Position numbers and translations under genes: made by a program
Notes under the pieces: model-generated
What the model was told of the DNA's origin: nothing
Databases searched by the model: none
The model's input: the letters and a program-made list of their open reading frames with translations, nothing else
Source: JACPNO01 sp963825405
GTDB lineage: Bacteria > Acidobacteriota > Terriglobia > Bryobacterales > Bryobacteraceae
Assembly (NCBI GenBank): GCA_963825405.1
Contig: CAWGTB010000003.1
Span: 310,001-374,000, forward strand
DNA length: 64,000 nucleotides
Direction of reading: 5' to 3'
In this document: piece after piece, positions 50,281 to 60,060 of the stretch
Numbering within the stretch: position 1 is the stretch's first letter
How the letters are laid out: every line of letters begins with the position of its first letter

Positions 50281-52857
50281 CTAGGTCGAGACTTTCTTGT
50301 ACTCGATCAGCAATGAACCGGGCCGGTCTTCGATCGTGGCTTCGAATTCCCGCAGCGCTGCACCCTTCATCGTGATCGGCCGGCTGCTTTCGTAGCCGCG
50401 ATAGGTCGTGACGCGGTAGTGCGCGCCGGGATCGATTTCGCGTAGCGCGCAGCGGAAGGTGCCATACGGCGAGCGATGGCGCCGAAAGCCCAGGATCATG
50501 CCGTCGGCTTCCGCGCGCCGGTGATATTGCAGGACGCACCAGTCCTCGGGGCTAATCGTGACTTCGTTCAAGGGATAGAAATTTCCGAAGAAGTATTTGC
50601 GGATGCGTTTGCCTTCCGAGATGGCTTGTTTGAGCAGCGCGCGCGGGTAGCCCGCTGGCCGGCAATCTTCGCAAAACGAAATTCCCGCGTTGAACCCGCT
50701 GCGGAACCAGTACGGCGTCGCACCCATTTCGCCGCTGGTGCTGAAGGGCACGAAACTGCTGAGGCCCGCCGTCATCACCTGGTTCTGTAGGGCTGCCTGG
50801 TTGAAATCCTGCCCCATGAGCGGCGTGATGGTGCCGTCGGTGCGCCACAGCGGCAGAGAGCGTGAGCAGGTTTCAAGATCGATGCGCATGCCTCCGCTGG
50901 CGCAGTTGTCGATCGACAGGTTTGGATAGGCGCGCAGGATGTCGTCCCACATGCGATACAGTCCTTCGACGTAGCGAATTTCGGCGATGCCTACGCGGTC
51001 GGGATCCTGCCGGTTGAGTGCCTGCCAAAACGGTCCGGGGCTGATATTGAAATCGATGCGCAGCCAGTCCATGCCGTAAGCGCGGACGGCCGCGATGAGG
51101 TACTTCGTCATGAATTCGCGCGCGGCCGGCACACCCAGGTTGAACAAGCTGCTGCTGTTGCTGCCATCGGAAATGATCCAGTCGGGATGTTCGATGGCGA
51201 TTTCGGTGCCGGCAGCTACGCGCTCGGGCTCGAACCAGACGAGAAAACGCATTTGTTCGCGGTGCGCGGCGTCGGCGATCGGCCCCAGGCCGCGCGGGAA
51301 ACGATCGGACGGCTCGGCGCGCTGGAGCGGGAATCCGTAATGACCCATGCCGTTGGGAAAACCGTCGCGGGTCCAATAAGCATCGAGCCAGAAGACCTCG
51401 AATCCCAGGCCTTTGATGGACTGCAAATGCGCGAGGACGTTCTGCTCGGTGCTGCCATTCGATTCGTAAAACGCCGTGCTCAAGTGAACGATGGGCGGAA
51501 CCACTGTGGCTCCGTTCACTTTCGGAACTACGTGCTGAAGCATGGTGCGGCGAAACAGGTTGCAGGCGGCTTGCGGATCTTCGCCGAACCAGTAGAGCTG
51601 CAGGATTCTGGGGCTGCGGACGGTCTCGCCGGGGTGCAGGTTCAAACGCAGATTTTGTTGCCCGGCCTGGATGCTGAGCGGTCCCTGCTTTTCCTGCTCG
51701 ACCGAAGCCCTCCACTGGCCAGACCATCCAATTGCGGTGATCACGCCGCCGCCCGGCCACGCCACGTTGAAGAACGGGCATGCGCCTTGCGACGGCTTGC
51801 CGTCACGCGGCGCGAATTCGATCGGTTTTCCCGGCAGGATGTCTTCGTCGAAGGGCAGCCAGTCATCCACCGCGGCTGTGCTGCCGCGAAGGCGGTGCAA
51901 CACTGGTGCGCGTCCCAGGCCCGGCGTGATAGCCACTTCCAGGGCTTTGAGTTGTTCGAGCACCGGTGAGTCCGTGGTGCCGCGGTTGGTGAGGTGCAGT
52001 GTCCAATCCACTCCGGGTACGTCGGTATAGATGATCGCTTCGGCGCGCAACTCGAGGCCGGTTTGGGGATCGGACAGAGTGACGATGCAGCCGCGCCTCG
52101 ATGCGTCGATTTCTTTGCGCTGCACGGTGCGCGTCCAGTGGGGGAGCAGTTCGGAAGACGGGCGGCCACCCAGGACGAACGAGATCGGCAGGTCCGTGCC
52201 CACTTGCCATTGGCTTGCCAGTTCATCGAGCCAGACCTGCGTGCCGTCTTCCAGCACTACGCGCGCGTCGGCCCAATCGGCGACGTCGAAGTCGCCACCG
52301 TCGCCGCCGGTGTCTACCGTCAGATCAAATTCCCGCGCGCCGTTGAGAGCTTGATCGATGTGGGCGCTTGCCGACGGGCGCATGACATCGGAAACAAAAA
52401 CTTCTTTTCCGCTGACCTCAACGCGAAAGCGCACTGAGCCCACGGTGGCGTCCACGCTGCGGTCTAATCCGATATCGGCGAGGAAGCGCGCGGCGGGCCG
52501 GGCGAGGGAAACGCGCACGGTGCTTTGCGCGGCGACCCCGATGCCGTGCGCGTACGTTTTGTTCCCCACCCGGATGCGCGACTGTTCCGTGTCCGGCGAG
52601 CACGCCGCGCAGTGGCCGGCTCGCATTGTGCCGGGCAGGTCTTCGCGCAGAATGCTCAAGTACCCGTTGCCGGTGGGCGGGCCTGCACCATCGGCGAAGA
52701 CTTTTTCACCCCAGAGTTGGTTAAAGCGCAGTTCAGGATCGAGCGGCGGCTGGGCAAGACCGGGGTTGGAGAGGCTGCCGAACGTGGCCGCAACCAAAGC
52801 GGCTTGCGGGACGGTCTTCAACAAATCACGCCGGCGGATTGTCTGTCGATTGTTCAC
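50281..52857 (-). CDS. GH36 alpha-galactosidase-like enzyme with NPCBM domain, Tat signal
   Basis: 858 aa, exported glycoside hydrolase. Tat-type start (RRRDLLKTVPQAALVAATFG). An NPCBM-like carbohydrate-binding domain follows (YAHGIGVAAQSTVRVSLARP, DLTVDTGGDGGDFDVADWADA). The GH36 body has the nucleophile motif DWLRIDFN, the acid/base motif DNCASGGMRIDLE and FWLDAYWTRDGFP. The final beta domain ends LLIEYKKV. Substrates would be alpha-galactosides or related glycosides. Single gene, 7 nt upstream of the REC-kinase stop on the same strand. Confidence 0.9.
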   Translation of the reverse strand: MNNRQTIRRRDLLKTVPQAALVAATFGSLSNPGLAQPPLDPELRFNQLWGEKVFADGAGPPTGNGYLSILREDLPGTMRAGHCAACSPDTEQSRIRVGNKTYAHGIGVAAQSTVRVSLARPAARFLADIGLDRSVDATVGSVRFRVEVSGKEVFVSDVMRPSASAHIDQALNGAREFDLTVDTGGDGGDFDVADWADARVVLEDGTQVWLDELASQWQVGTDLPISFVLGGRPSSELLPHWTRTVQRKEIDASRRGCIVTLSDPQTGLELRAEAIIYTDVPGVDWTLHLTNRGTTDSPVLEQLKALEVAITPGLGRAPVLHRLRGSTAAVDDWLPFDEDILPGKPIEFAPRDGKPSQGACPFFNVAWPGGGVITAIGWSGQWRASVEQEKQGPLSIQAGQQNLRLNLHPGETVRSPRILQLYWFGEDPQAACNLFRRTMLQHVVPKVNGATVVPPIVHLSTAFYESNGSTEQNVLAHLQSIKGLGFEVFWLDAYWTRDGFPNGMGHYGFPLQRAEPSDRFPRGLGPIADAAHREQMRFLVWFEPERVAAGTEIAIEHPDWIISDGSNSSSLFNLGVPAAREFMTKYLIAAVRAYGMDWLRIDFNISPGPFWQALNRQDPDRVGIAEIRYVEGLYRMWDDILRAYPNLSIDNCASGGMRIDLETCSRSLPLWRTDGTITPLMGQDFNQAALQNQVMTAGLSSFVPFSTSGEMGATPYWFRSGFNAGISFCEDCRPAGYPRALLKQAISEGKRIRKYFFGNFYPLNEVTISPEDWCVLQYHRRAEADGMILGFRRHRSPYGTFRCALREIDPGAHYRVTTYRGYESSRPITMKGAALREFEATIEDRPGSLLIEYKKVST

Positions 52858-52864
52858 GCAGCAT

Positions 52865-54052
52865 TCAGCATGCCACAGGGTTAGCCGGCCGTAGCGATAT
52901 GGTGAGTCTGATTCCCGCTGGATCTCGATTGGCCACGCTTACCGTAGCGCCGAATAGCGACAGGATGCGATAGGCCACCGGCGGGCCGAGGCCCAAGTCT
53001 CCGCCTGGCGTGATAGCGTCGCCGATCGAGAACAGATCGAAGAATTTCGACATCGCTCCACTGGGAATAGTTCGGCCCTGACTCTCGATACATAGCCGCA
53101 GGGCATCGGGAACAATCTCATGGGTGAATCGCACAGTCCCACCCTTCACAGAAAATTTGACAGCGGTGTCAAGCAGGGCGTGCAAGGCTCTCACAAGCAA
53201 ATCTTCATCTCCCACCACCAGACCGGGATTCGCCGGGGGAGAAACTAGCGTCACCTGACGGGATTCGGCGAAATCCAGTGTGTTGGCGATGGCGCGCTGA
53301 AGTGCTTCGCTCAAGGAGACCGAGGCGGATCGGAACTGCTTTCCATTGACGTCGATTTGAGTTAAGAGCAGCGCATCGTCCAGGATCGAAAGAATTCTAC
53401 GGCGGGATTGGTCGAACACCTCTTTGAGTTGTTTATGCTCGTCGGTAGAAGACATGCCATCCAAAATGATCTCGCCGACGCCGAGGATGCCATGGAGCGG
53501 GGTGCGAAACTCATGAGAGATGAGGGTGAGGAATTCGTTCTTGGAACGATCGAGAATGGTGAGGCGCGCATTGGCTTCGGCCAGTTCACGGGTACGCTCG
53601 GCGACGGCTTTCTCCAGGTGTTCGTTCTGCAGTTTCAGCGCGCGCTGAAGCTTGCGCAGCTTGAGGTGGGTTTCCACGCGGGCGCTGACTTCTTCGATTT
53701 GAAACGGCTTAGCGATATAATCCACCGCGCCTGATCCGAAGGCCTTCACCTTGTCTTGCGTTTCGTTCAACGCGCTGAGAAAAATAACCGGGATACCGGA
53801 AGTTTGTTCGCTGGACCGGAGGCGTTCGCACACCTCGTAGCCATTCATCTCCGGCATGTTGATGTCCAGAAGAATCAGATCGGGCGGATTCTTCATTGCC
53901 GCCGCAATGGCCAGCCTGCCGCGTGGGAAAGAATGCACTGTATGCCGCTGTTGCCGCAGCATGTCTTCCAAGAGCTTGAGGTTGGTGGGATTATCATCCA
54001 CGATCATTATGTCGCCGGGATGCGCCAGGGCATGCTCTACTTCAGGCGGCAT
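52865..54052 (-). CDS. REC-histidine kinase
   Basis: 395 aa soluble kinase. Receiver 14-130: DD18-19 region (IMIVDDNPTNLKLL), phospho-acceptor in LILLDINMPEMNG, Lys in YIAKPFQIEE. A coiled linker follows (NEHLEKAVAERTRELAEANARL), then HisKA with His in FLTLISHEFRTPLHGILG, and a weak HATPase_c (VGDEDLLVRALHALLDTAVKFS; LGLGPPVAYRIL). The usual N-box Asn is replaced (DTAVKFS), so ATP binding may be altered. Overlaps the large hybrid kinase by 16 nt, so the two form one signalling unit. Confidence 0.88.
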   Translation of the reverse strand: MPPEVEHALAHPGDIMIVDDNPTNLKLLEDMLRQQRHTVHSFPRGRLAIAAAMKNPPDLILLDINMPEMNGYEVCERLRSSEQTSGIPVIFLSALNETQDKVKAFGSGAVDYIAKPFQIEEVSARVETHLKLRKLQRALKLQNEHLEKAVAERTRELAEANARLTILDRSKNEFLTLISHEFRTPLHGILGVGEIILDGMSSTDEHKQLKEVFDQSRRRILSILDDALLLTQIDVNGKQFRSASVSLSEALQRAIANTLDFAESRQVTLVSPPANPGLVVGDEDLLVRALHALLDTAVKFSVKGGTVRFTHEIVPDALRLCIESQGRTIPSGAMSKFFDLFSIGDAITPGGDLGLGPPVAYRILSLFGATVSVANRDPAGIRLTISLRPANPVAC

Positions 54053-57000
54053 GCGTCCTCCAGCAAATGGGTTAGGGCATCGTATTCATACTTGTCGGCG
54101 AGCTCCTGCAACGCAACCGCGGAACGGGTGTCTTTGCTCTCGGCCACCTCGACAATCAACTGATCCAAGAGCTGCTTGTCGCCGGCCGAGGTCGCGATCA
54201 TAAGTTGCTCGACGAGTTCGCGTGGTAGCTGACGAAGCAGCTCCGCATTCAACGCCAGCAGGCTCGAGGGATCGTGACCCTCCGCTTCGCTCGGGTCTTC
54301 ATATTCATACGCAATGTCGAGAAGGACGCGCATCTTTTCCAACAGTTCGTCCTCACGGCAGGGCTTTGCCAGAAAATCGTCGGCGCCGCTTTCGGCGACC
54401 GATTTCCGGTCCGCGTCCATGGCGCTGGCGGTCAGAGTGACGATAATGGTTTCCTTTCCGGCAGGCGCCGCCTTGATTTTTCGCGTCGCCTCCAGCCCGT
54501 CCATGACCGGCATATGAATATCCATCAGGATCAATTGCGGGCTCCATTCTTCCCAGTTCCGGATGGCGTCCTCGCCATTCACTGCATCGCGGACCGAATA
54601 CCCGATAGTAGTCAGCAGCTTCATCAGCCAGTCGCGGTTTTCAAACTGATCGTCGACGACCAGAATTCTGGGAGCATCCGTTCCAGCGATGCCAATCACG
54701 CGGCGTGGAATGCTCTTCCTGACGGCCACGGCAGCGTCGCCTCTCCCGATCGGGATTTCCAGGCGGAAGGCGGCGCCCTTACCGGCGTGGCTGCTGACGG
54801 TGACATCGCCGCCCATCAGCCGCGCGTATTTTCGGGTAATCGCCAACCCTAAGCCGGTTCCTTCGTGACTGTGAATTCCGCGGCTGGTCTGGGTAAATGG
54901 GTCGAACAACGTCTTTTGCTCCTCTTCCGAAAGGCCTGGGCCGGTGTCTTCGACTTGCGCCGAGAGCCATAGCTGGCCGGCGGCCCTTTGGCCCAGACCG
55001 ACATGCAATGTGACTTGGCCGCGGCGGGTAAACTTGATCGCGTTGCCTAGAAGATTGATCAGTGCCTGACGCAGCTTGCCTTCGTCAGCTACCACGTAGG
55101 GCACCGATTCCCCATCCACCGACATTTCGAAGCGCAGGGCCTTGGCCGCGGCCCGCAGGCGGAACATGCCGGCGAGATCTTCCACCAGCCGAAGAAAGTT
55201 GAACGTGGTTGGATTGAGCTCGGTGCGGCCGGCCTCGATTTTGGACATATCCAGTACGTCATTGATCAAAGTAAGCAGGTGCTCGCCGCTGCGCCCGATG
55301 ATCTGCAGATTATTTTTGGCCTCCGTTCCGAGACTGGGGTCGCGCAACATCAACTGCACATAACCGAGAATGGCGTTCATCGGCGTGCGGATTTCGTGAG
55401 ACATGGTCGACAGAAAGGTGCTCTTGGCCTGGGTTGCAGCTTCGGCTTCTCCCTGCGCATGGCGTAACTGCGTGTTGACCTCGTTCAACTGGTCGTTGGC
55501 GGCCTTCAACTGTTGCGAGTTGTGAAATGTCTCAGCCTCCATCTGCTCGATGCGGCTGAGCGGCTTGCTGTGCGCAGGCGATTTTTGCCGTACGAACTCG
55601 GTCACATCCACCACGCGATGGATGAAATACTCGATTCTGCGGTCGGTTCCGAGCACAGGGGAATTCATCGGGCTCCAGTACCGCTCTTCGAGGACGCCGT
55701 CGGGGCGGCGGATGCCGTACTGCTGGATAGCCATGGTGTCTGGGGCGCCGGTCTGCCGCACGCGGTCGAGGGAGGCGCGCCAGTCGGGAATGGCGGTGCT
55801 GCCGGGCATGTCCGGAAAAACGTCGAAGAGGGCGCGGCCGAGCACTTCATGGCGCCGTCTATTGGTGGCTTCCAGCAGCGCGTCGCTGATCGCGATGATC
55901 TTGAAGTCCGGCGTGAAGATCAGGAAGAGGCCGGGCAGCGATTCAAAGAGTCCCTGCAAAACGGCGCGGCTATTGCGCAGCTCATCCTCCACTGCGCGGC
56001 GCTCGGTGATGTCGCGAATGGCGCTCGAAACCAACACCCCCTCATCGGTGTCGAGCGGGCTCAGGCTGATTTCGGTCGCGAACTCGGTGCCATCCTTGCG
56101 CAGCGCATATAGCTCGACGCCCGCTCCCATGGTGCGCACCCGCGGGTCGGCGGCAAAACCGGCGCGATGCTCCGGGTGCCGGTTCCGGAAGCGCGCCGGC
56201 ACCAGCATCTCGATGTCCTGGCCGAGCAACTCTTCCCGCCCGTAGCCAAACAACTTCTGCACCTGCGTGTTCACCAGGACGATTTTGCCGACGCCATTCA
56301 CCACCACCACCGCATCCGGCGCGGCTTCGAGGAGGCCCCGGAACTTGGTGTCCGCCCGTTTGCGCTCGCTGATATCGCGCGCGATGGAAGAGGCCGCCGT
56401 CACATTTCCCGCGGCGTTCTTGATAGGCGAGACCGTGAGCGCGACATCAATCAGCCTGCCGTCCTTGCGCCGCCGCACGGTTTCCTCCCGAATGATTTCT
56501 CCCTGATTGAGCTTTGCGAAGATTTCGGATAACGCATCCGAGCGGCCGGGAGGCAGCAGGATGGAAAGGGGTTGGCCGATGGCTTCTTTGGCTGAGTATC
56601 CGTAGAGCCGCTCGGCTCCTTTATTCCAACTGAGAATCCTTCCGTCCAGAGACTTGTAGATAATGGCGTCGTCGGAATAGTCAACGATGGAGGCCAGTTG
56701 TTCCCGGCCTAGTTCGGCGCGCTTTCGTTCAGTGACGTCGCGAATACTGCTGGAAACGAGCGGTCCCTCCTCGGTCTCGATAGGACTGAGGCTGATCTCG
56801 ACTGGAAATTCGCTGCCATCTTTGCGCATCGCGTAAAATTCCCCGCCCGAGCCCATAGGCCGTACGTGAGGAGCGCCGTGAAAATCCGCCCGGCTCTCAG
56901 GATGCATGTTGCGGAAACGTTCCGGCACGAGCATTTCAATGGTTTGTCCCAACAACTCTTCCCGCGCGTATCCAAACAACTTCTCCACCTGGGCATTGAC

Positions 57001-57507
57001 CAGGACAATCTTTCCCTCGCCATTCACTACCACCACGGCGTCCGGCGCTGCTTCCAACAGTTGGCGAAACTTTCCTTCTTCGGCGAGAGTTTTCGCGGCG
57101 TCGCGCAGGCTTTGTTCCGCCCGCCAGCGTGCCGACCGCATGGAGCCCCCGAGCAAGGCAATGCCTGTGCCCACGGCCAGATAGAGGAGCAGGCCAATGT
57201 ATTGAGCCGCAGACGTGAACTCAAAACTGCCACGGGGCGGAATCAGAAAATAACGCCCTGCAAACGCCCCGAGCGCGACCGCCAGCATTGCAGGGCGCAC
57301 GCCCCCATACCAGGCGGTTAAGAGAACCGCGAGGAGCAGGGTTGGGTAGGGGATTTGCTCGCCAAGGACCGGGTCGAGCAGAAGCCGGGCCCCCGTAGCG
57401 AGGGCGATGCTGAACACCGCACAGCCGCAGCCAAGCCATAACGGGCGCGATAATGCTGGATTTTTGTCAAGGAGCGGCGTATTAAGAGGGTGCGATGGCT
57501 GCGGCAA
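54037..57507 (-). CDS. Hybrid sensor histidine kinase, DUF4118-PAS4-HisKA-HATPase-REC
   Basis: 1156 aa. Residues 20-130 form a KdpD-like DUF4118 four-helix membrane domain (PTLLLAVLLTAWYGGVRPAML). Four PAS domains follow; PAS1 and PAS3 are close copies (LLEAAPDAVVVVNG, KLFGY, EELLGQ, EMLVP, RFRN shared). HisKA: FLSTMSHEIRTPMNAILGYV; HATPase_c: LINLLGNAIKFT, VEDTGPGLSEEE, GTGLGLAITRKYA. Receiver: ILVVDDQFENRDWL, LILMDIHMPVMDG, FLAKPCRE. A C-terminal 80-residue helical tail looks Hpt-like but lacks a clear phospho-His. TTG start (57505-57507) is uncertain. Confidence 0.9.
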   Translation of the reverse strand: MPQPSHPLNTPLLDKNPALSRPLWLGCGCAVFSIALATGARLLLDPVLGEQIPYPTLLLAVLLTAWYGGVRPAMLAVALGAFAGRYFLIPPRGSFEFTSAAQYIGLLLYLAVGTGIALLGGSMRSARWRAEQSLRDAAKTLAEEGKFRQLLEAAPDAVVVVNGEGKIVLVNAQVEKLFGYAREELLGQTIEMLVPERFRNMHPESRADFHGAPHVRPMGSGGEFYAMRKDGSEFPVEISLSPIETEEGPLVSSSIRDVTERKRAELGREQLASIVDYSDDAIIYKSLDGRILSWNKGAERLYGYSAKEAIGQPLSILLPPGRSDALSEIFAKLNQGEIIREETVRRRKDGRLIDVALTVSPIKNAAGNVTAASSIARDISERKRADTKFRGLLEAAPDAVVVVNGVGKIVLVNTQVQKLFGYGREELLGQDIEMLVPARFRNRHPEHRAGFAADPRVRTMGAGVELYALRKDGTEFATEISLSPLDTDEGVLVSSAIRDITERRAVEDELRNSRAVLQGLFESLPGLFLIFTPDFKIIAISDALLEATNRRRHEVLGRALFDVFPDMPGSTAIPDWRASLDRVRQTGAPDTMAIQQYGIRRPDGVLEERYWSPMNSPVLGTDRRIEYFIHRVVDVTEFVRQKSPAHSKPLSRIEQMEAETFHNSQQLKAANDQLNEVNTQLRHAQGEAEAATQAKSTFLSTMSHEIRTPMNAILGYVQLMLRDPSLGTEAKNNLQIIGRSGEHLLTLINDVLDMSKIEAGRTELNPTTFNFLRLVEDLAGMFRLRAAAKALRFEMSVDGESVPYVVADEGKLRQALINLLGNAIKFTRRGQVTLHVGLGQRAAGQLWLSAQVEDTGPGLSEEEQKTLFDPFTQTSRGIHSHEGTGLGLAITRKYARLMGGDVTVSSHAGKGAAFRLEIPIGRGDAAVAVRKSIPRRVIGIAGTDAPRILVVDDQFENRDWLMKLLTTIGYSVRDAVNGEDAIRNWEEWSPQLILMDIHMPVMDGLEATRKIKAAPAGKETIIVTLTASAMDADRKSVAESGADDFLAKPCREDELLEKMRVLLDIAYEYEDPSEAEGHDPSSLLALNAELLRQLPRELVEQLMIATSAGDKQLLDQLIVEVAESKDTRSAVALQELADKYEYDALTHLLEDACRLK

Positions 57508-57658
57508 TATTCTCGCAAAGATCGCGGTTTATTTTCATGAGTTTCGATCGCGCCGATGCGCTATGCTCGGGGTTTGTCCTCGCTTCGCCCTGCGGAACGA
57601 TGGCCACGGAGCGGAACCCCTGTCGAGGCCCGTGCGTCTGCTGGAGACAAGAGGAAAC

Positions 57659-58417
57659 GTGAGGATTTCTTGCCCAATCCGGCTCCTGGTGATTTTTGTT
57701 TGCCTACTCTGCACGGTTGCGTTCGCGCAGACTCCGCAGCGGCAGGATCAGCAAGGCCCTCCGCCGGTTGACGGGAAGGCAGTATTCCGGCGCGCCACCG
57801 AAATGTACGAGAAGAAGAATTACACTGGCGCGCTGCGGGCCTTTCAGGATTCCGCCGCCCTCAAAAACAGTGAAGCGATGATGTACCTGGGGCTGATGTA
57901 TTCCGGCGGGCAGGGCACCGCCGTCGATTACGATCTGGCGATGTCGTGGTTTCTCAAAGCCGCCGCAGCGGGCGACGCCCAGGCCATGTGCAACGTCGGC
58001 ATCCTCTATTACATGGGCCTCGGCGTTCCCAAGAAATACGACCGCGCCTTGCGCTGGTTCAACGACAGCGCCATTCACGGCAACAGCCAGGGCATGTTCA
58101 ACATGGGCGTGCTGTACCGCGACGGCCTGGGTGTGACGCAGAGTTATGCCGAAGCGATGAAGTGGTTTCTCAAGTCGGCCGAGCATCAGAACGACCTGGC
58201 GATGAACAGTCTGGGCGTGCTCTACATGAACGGCCAGGGCGTGCCCGTCGATTATGCCGAAGCCATGAAGTGGTATCGCAGCGCCGCCGATCTGGGCAAT
58301 CGCTCCGCCATGCACAATATTGGCTCGCTGTATGAGGGCGGCCTGGGCGTGCCCAAGGATCAGTACGAAGCCAACAAATGGTATACAAAATCGGCTGAGG
58401 GAAGCCCGCAACCGTAG
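57659..58417 (+). CDS. Secreted Sel1-repeat protein
   Basis: 252 aa from GTG 57659 (GAGGA just upstream); the frame is open 84 codons earlier but without coding character. Signal peptide (CPIRLLVIFVCLLCTVAFAQ), then five Sel1-like repeats of 36 residues (SEAMMYLGLMYSGGQGTAVDY, AQAMCNVGILYYMGLGVPKKY, SQGMFNMGVLYRDGLGVTQSY, DLAMNSLGVLYMNGQGVPVDY, RSAMHNIGSLYEGGLGVPKDQ). Sel1 solenoids bind proteins; partner unknown. Confidence 0.9.
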   Translation: MRISCPIRLLVIFVCLLCTVAFAQTPQRQDQQGPPPVDGKAVFRRATEMYEKKNYTGALRAFQDSAALKNSEAMMYLGLMYSGGQGTAVDYDLAMSWFLKAAAAGDAQAMCNVGILYYMGLGVPKKYDRALRWFNDSAIHGNSQGMFNMGVLYRDGLGVTQSYAEAMKWFLKSAEHQNDLAMNSLGVLYMNGQGVPVDYAEAMKWYRSAADLGNRSAMHNIGSLYEGGLGVPKDQYEANKWYTKSAEGSPQP

Positions 58418-58471
58418 CGCGCATTCAAATCGCCGTATTCTCCCGCCACTTTCCACGCCAGAATAGTAGCT

Positions 58472-59923
58472 ATGCTCCAACTCAAGCGCGCGGGACTGCT
58501 GCCGTGGGTAGTCGCGTTCCTGGAAGGCTTCTCGACGCTGGCCGTGGAAGTAATCGCGATTCGCCTCGCGGTGCCTATCGTCGGATCGAGCGTGGTTCTT
58601 ACGGGCGTAATGCTGGGCGTGGTCCTGTTCGCATTGAGCGCGGGATACTGGCGCGGCGGCGTGCTCTCCGCGCAGTGGGACCGCGCGCGCACTAGAAAGG
58701 CGCTGGCGCGAAATCTGCTGATCGCGACGGCGCTTTACGGCGTGATTGCTTTTCCCTTCGAGGCCAGGTTGCTGGACTGGCTGCTTAACACGCTCGGCCT
58801 TGCGCAGGCGATCGGGCTCACGGCCATCCTGCTTTTTCTCGTTCCAATTTATTTCGCGTCGCAAACCGTGCCCATGCTGGCGGAACTCACCAGCGGCGAA
58901 GACGGCAAAGCGGGCAGGGCATCGGGCAAGGTGCTGTTCTTCTCGACGATCGGTTCGGTGGCCGGCGGCGTGCTGACGCCCGTCTACCTGTTTCCGGCGC
59001 TGGGCGTGTCGCGGTCGAGTTACCTGGTCTGCGCGGTGCTGGCACTCGCGGGTTGCATGATGCTGAGCGATCGCGGGCAGCAGATTCGCGCGGCGGCTAT
59101 CGGATCGGCCGCCGTAATGTCCGCCGTGTTCGCGCATGCGATGACCACGCCTGGCGGCGATCTTTTCTCGTTTGACAGCGCTTACCAGTCGATCCGAGTT
59201 GTCGAAGAGAAAACGGACGACAATCGCACCGAGCGTTTGATGATGGTCGGCGGTGGGCGCGCGTCGGGCATTTACGCCGATACCGGAGAAACCTCGTTCG
59301 CCTACACGCGGGAAGGGGAACGAATGCTGCGCGAGACTGGCGCTCGGCGGGTGCTGGTAATCGGCGCGGCTGGTTTCACGTTTCCGCGCGACGCTGCAAA
59401 ATTTCCCGGCGTTGAGCAAGTGGATGCGGTTGACGTCGATCCATCGGTACGCGAGATTGCGGAGAAGCATTTTTTACGGCAGCCGCTGCCGGCGCTGGTC
59501 CGGTTTCTGCCATGGTCGGCTCGTTTCGCGGTAAGGCGTCTGGGAAAAACGGGCGCGCGTTATGGGTTCACTTTTGTGGATACCTATTTTGGCAAAGGGA
59601 TTCCCGATGAACTGGTGACGACGGAATTTTTCCGCGACGTGCGGGCAATATCGGATCAGACGGTGGTGAATGCACAGATGGACCGCGCGATGACATCGGC
59701 GTTCGCCCGGAATATGCTGGCGTCGTTCCGCGAAGCCTTTGGCGGAGTATGGCTGTTCGACGCCAAGCCCAACGAAGATTCCGACACAACGAACATGCTG
59801 GTCCTTAGCTGGCCGGCGCAGGGTGCGAAGGCATGGAACGGAAGCGGGCAGCCGTACCGCGACGATCGGAACAAAGCCGATCGCGATAGGGTCGCGATGG
59901 TCTGGGGAGATGATGAGCCGTAG
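58472..59923 (+). CDS. Spermidine synthase-like protein with N-terminal membrane domain
   Basis: 483 aa. Residues 8-235 hold seven or more membrane helices (AFLEGFSTLAVEVIAIRLAV, LTGVMLGVVLFALSAGYW, IGLTAILLFLVPIYFAS), as in the fused spermidine-synthase class. The C-terminal part is a SAM-binding Rossmann fold: VLVIGAAGFTFPRDA, VEQVDAVDVDPSVREIAE, YGFTFVDTYFGKGIPDELVTTEFF. The usual HDAR/DAF motif is altered to VDTYF, so amine substrate binding is doubtful. Probably a methyl- or aminopropyl-transferase relative of unknown substrate. Confidence 0.82.
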   Translation: MLQLKRAGLLPWVVAFLEGFSTLAVEVIAIRLAVPIVGSSVVLTGVMLGVVLFALSAGYWRGGVLSAQWDRARTRKALARNLLIATALYGVIAFPFEARLLDWLLNTLGLAQAIGLTAILLFLVPIYFASQTVPMLAELTSGEDGKAGRASGKVLFFSTIGSVAGGVLTPVYLFPALGVSRSSYLVCAVLALAGCMMLSDRGQQIRAAAIGSAAVMSAVFAHAMTTPGGDLFSFDSAYQSIRVVEEKTDDNRTERLMMVGGGRASGIYADTGETSFAYTREGERMLRETGARRVLVIGAAGFTFPRDAAKFPGVEQVDAVDVDPSVREIAEKHFLRQPLPALVRFLPWSARFAVRRLGKTGARYGFTFVDTYFGKGIPDELVTTEFFRDVRAISDQTVVNAQMDRAMTSAFARNMLASFREAFGGVWLFDAKPNEDSDTTNMLVLSWPAQGAKAWNGSGQPYRDDRNKADRDRVAMVWGDDEP

Positions 59924-60060
59924 CGGGTTTTTAGCCCAGCTGTTTCGAGTCCTCCAGCGGTGATACCATCTATCAATGCAAAACGTCAGGCGGGCGGACA
60001 TGCTACTGCCGCTCGTTGTGGGTTTCGCTTCCGCCAACCCATAGTTAAGGAACAACGACG

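Noticed and set aside
57704..59470. Minus-strand ORF of 588 codons opposite Sel1 and spermidine-synthase-like genes
   Set aside because: Spans two well-supported genes on the other strand and has no recognisable domain.
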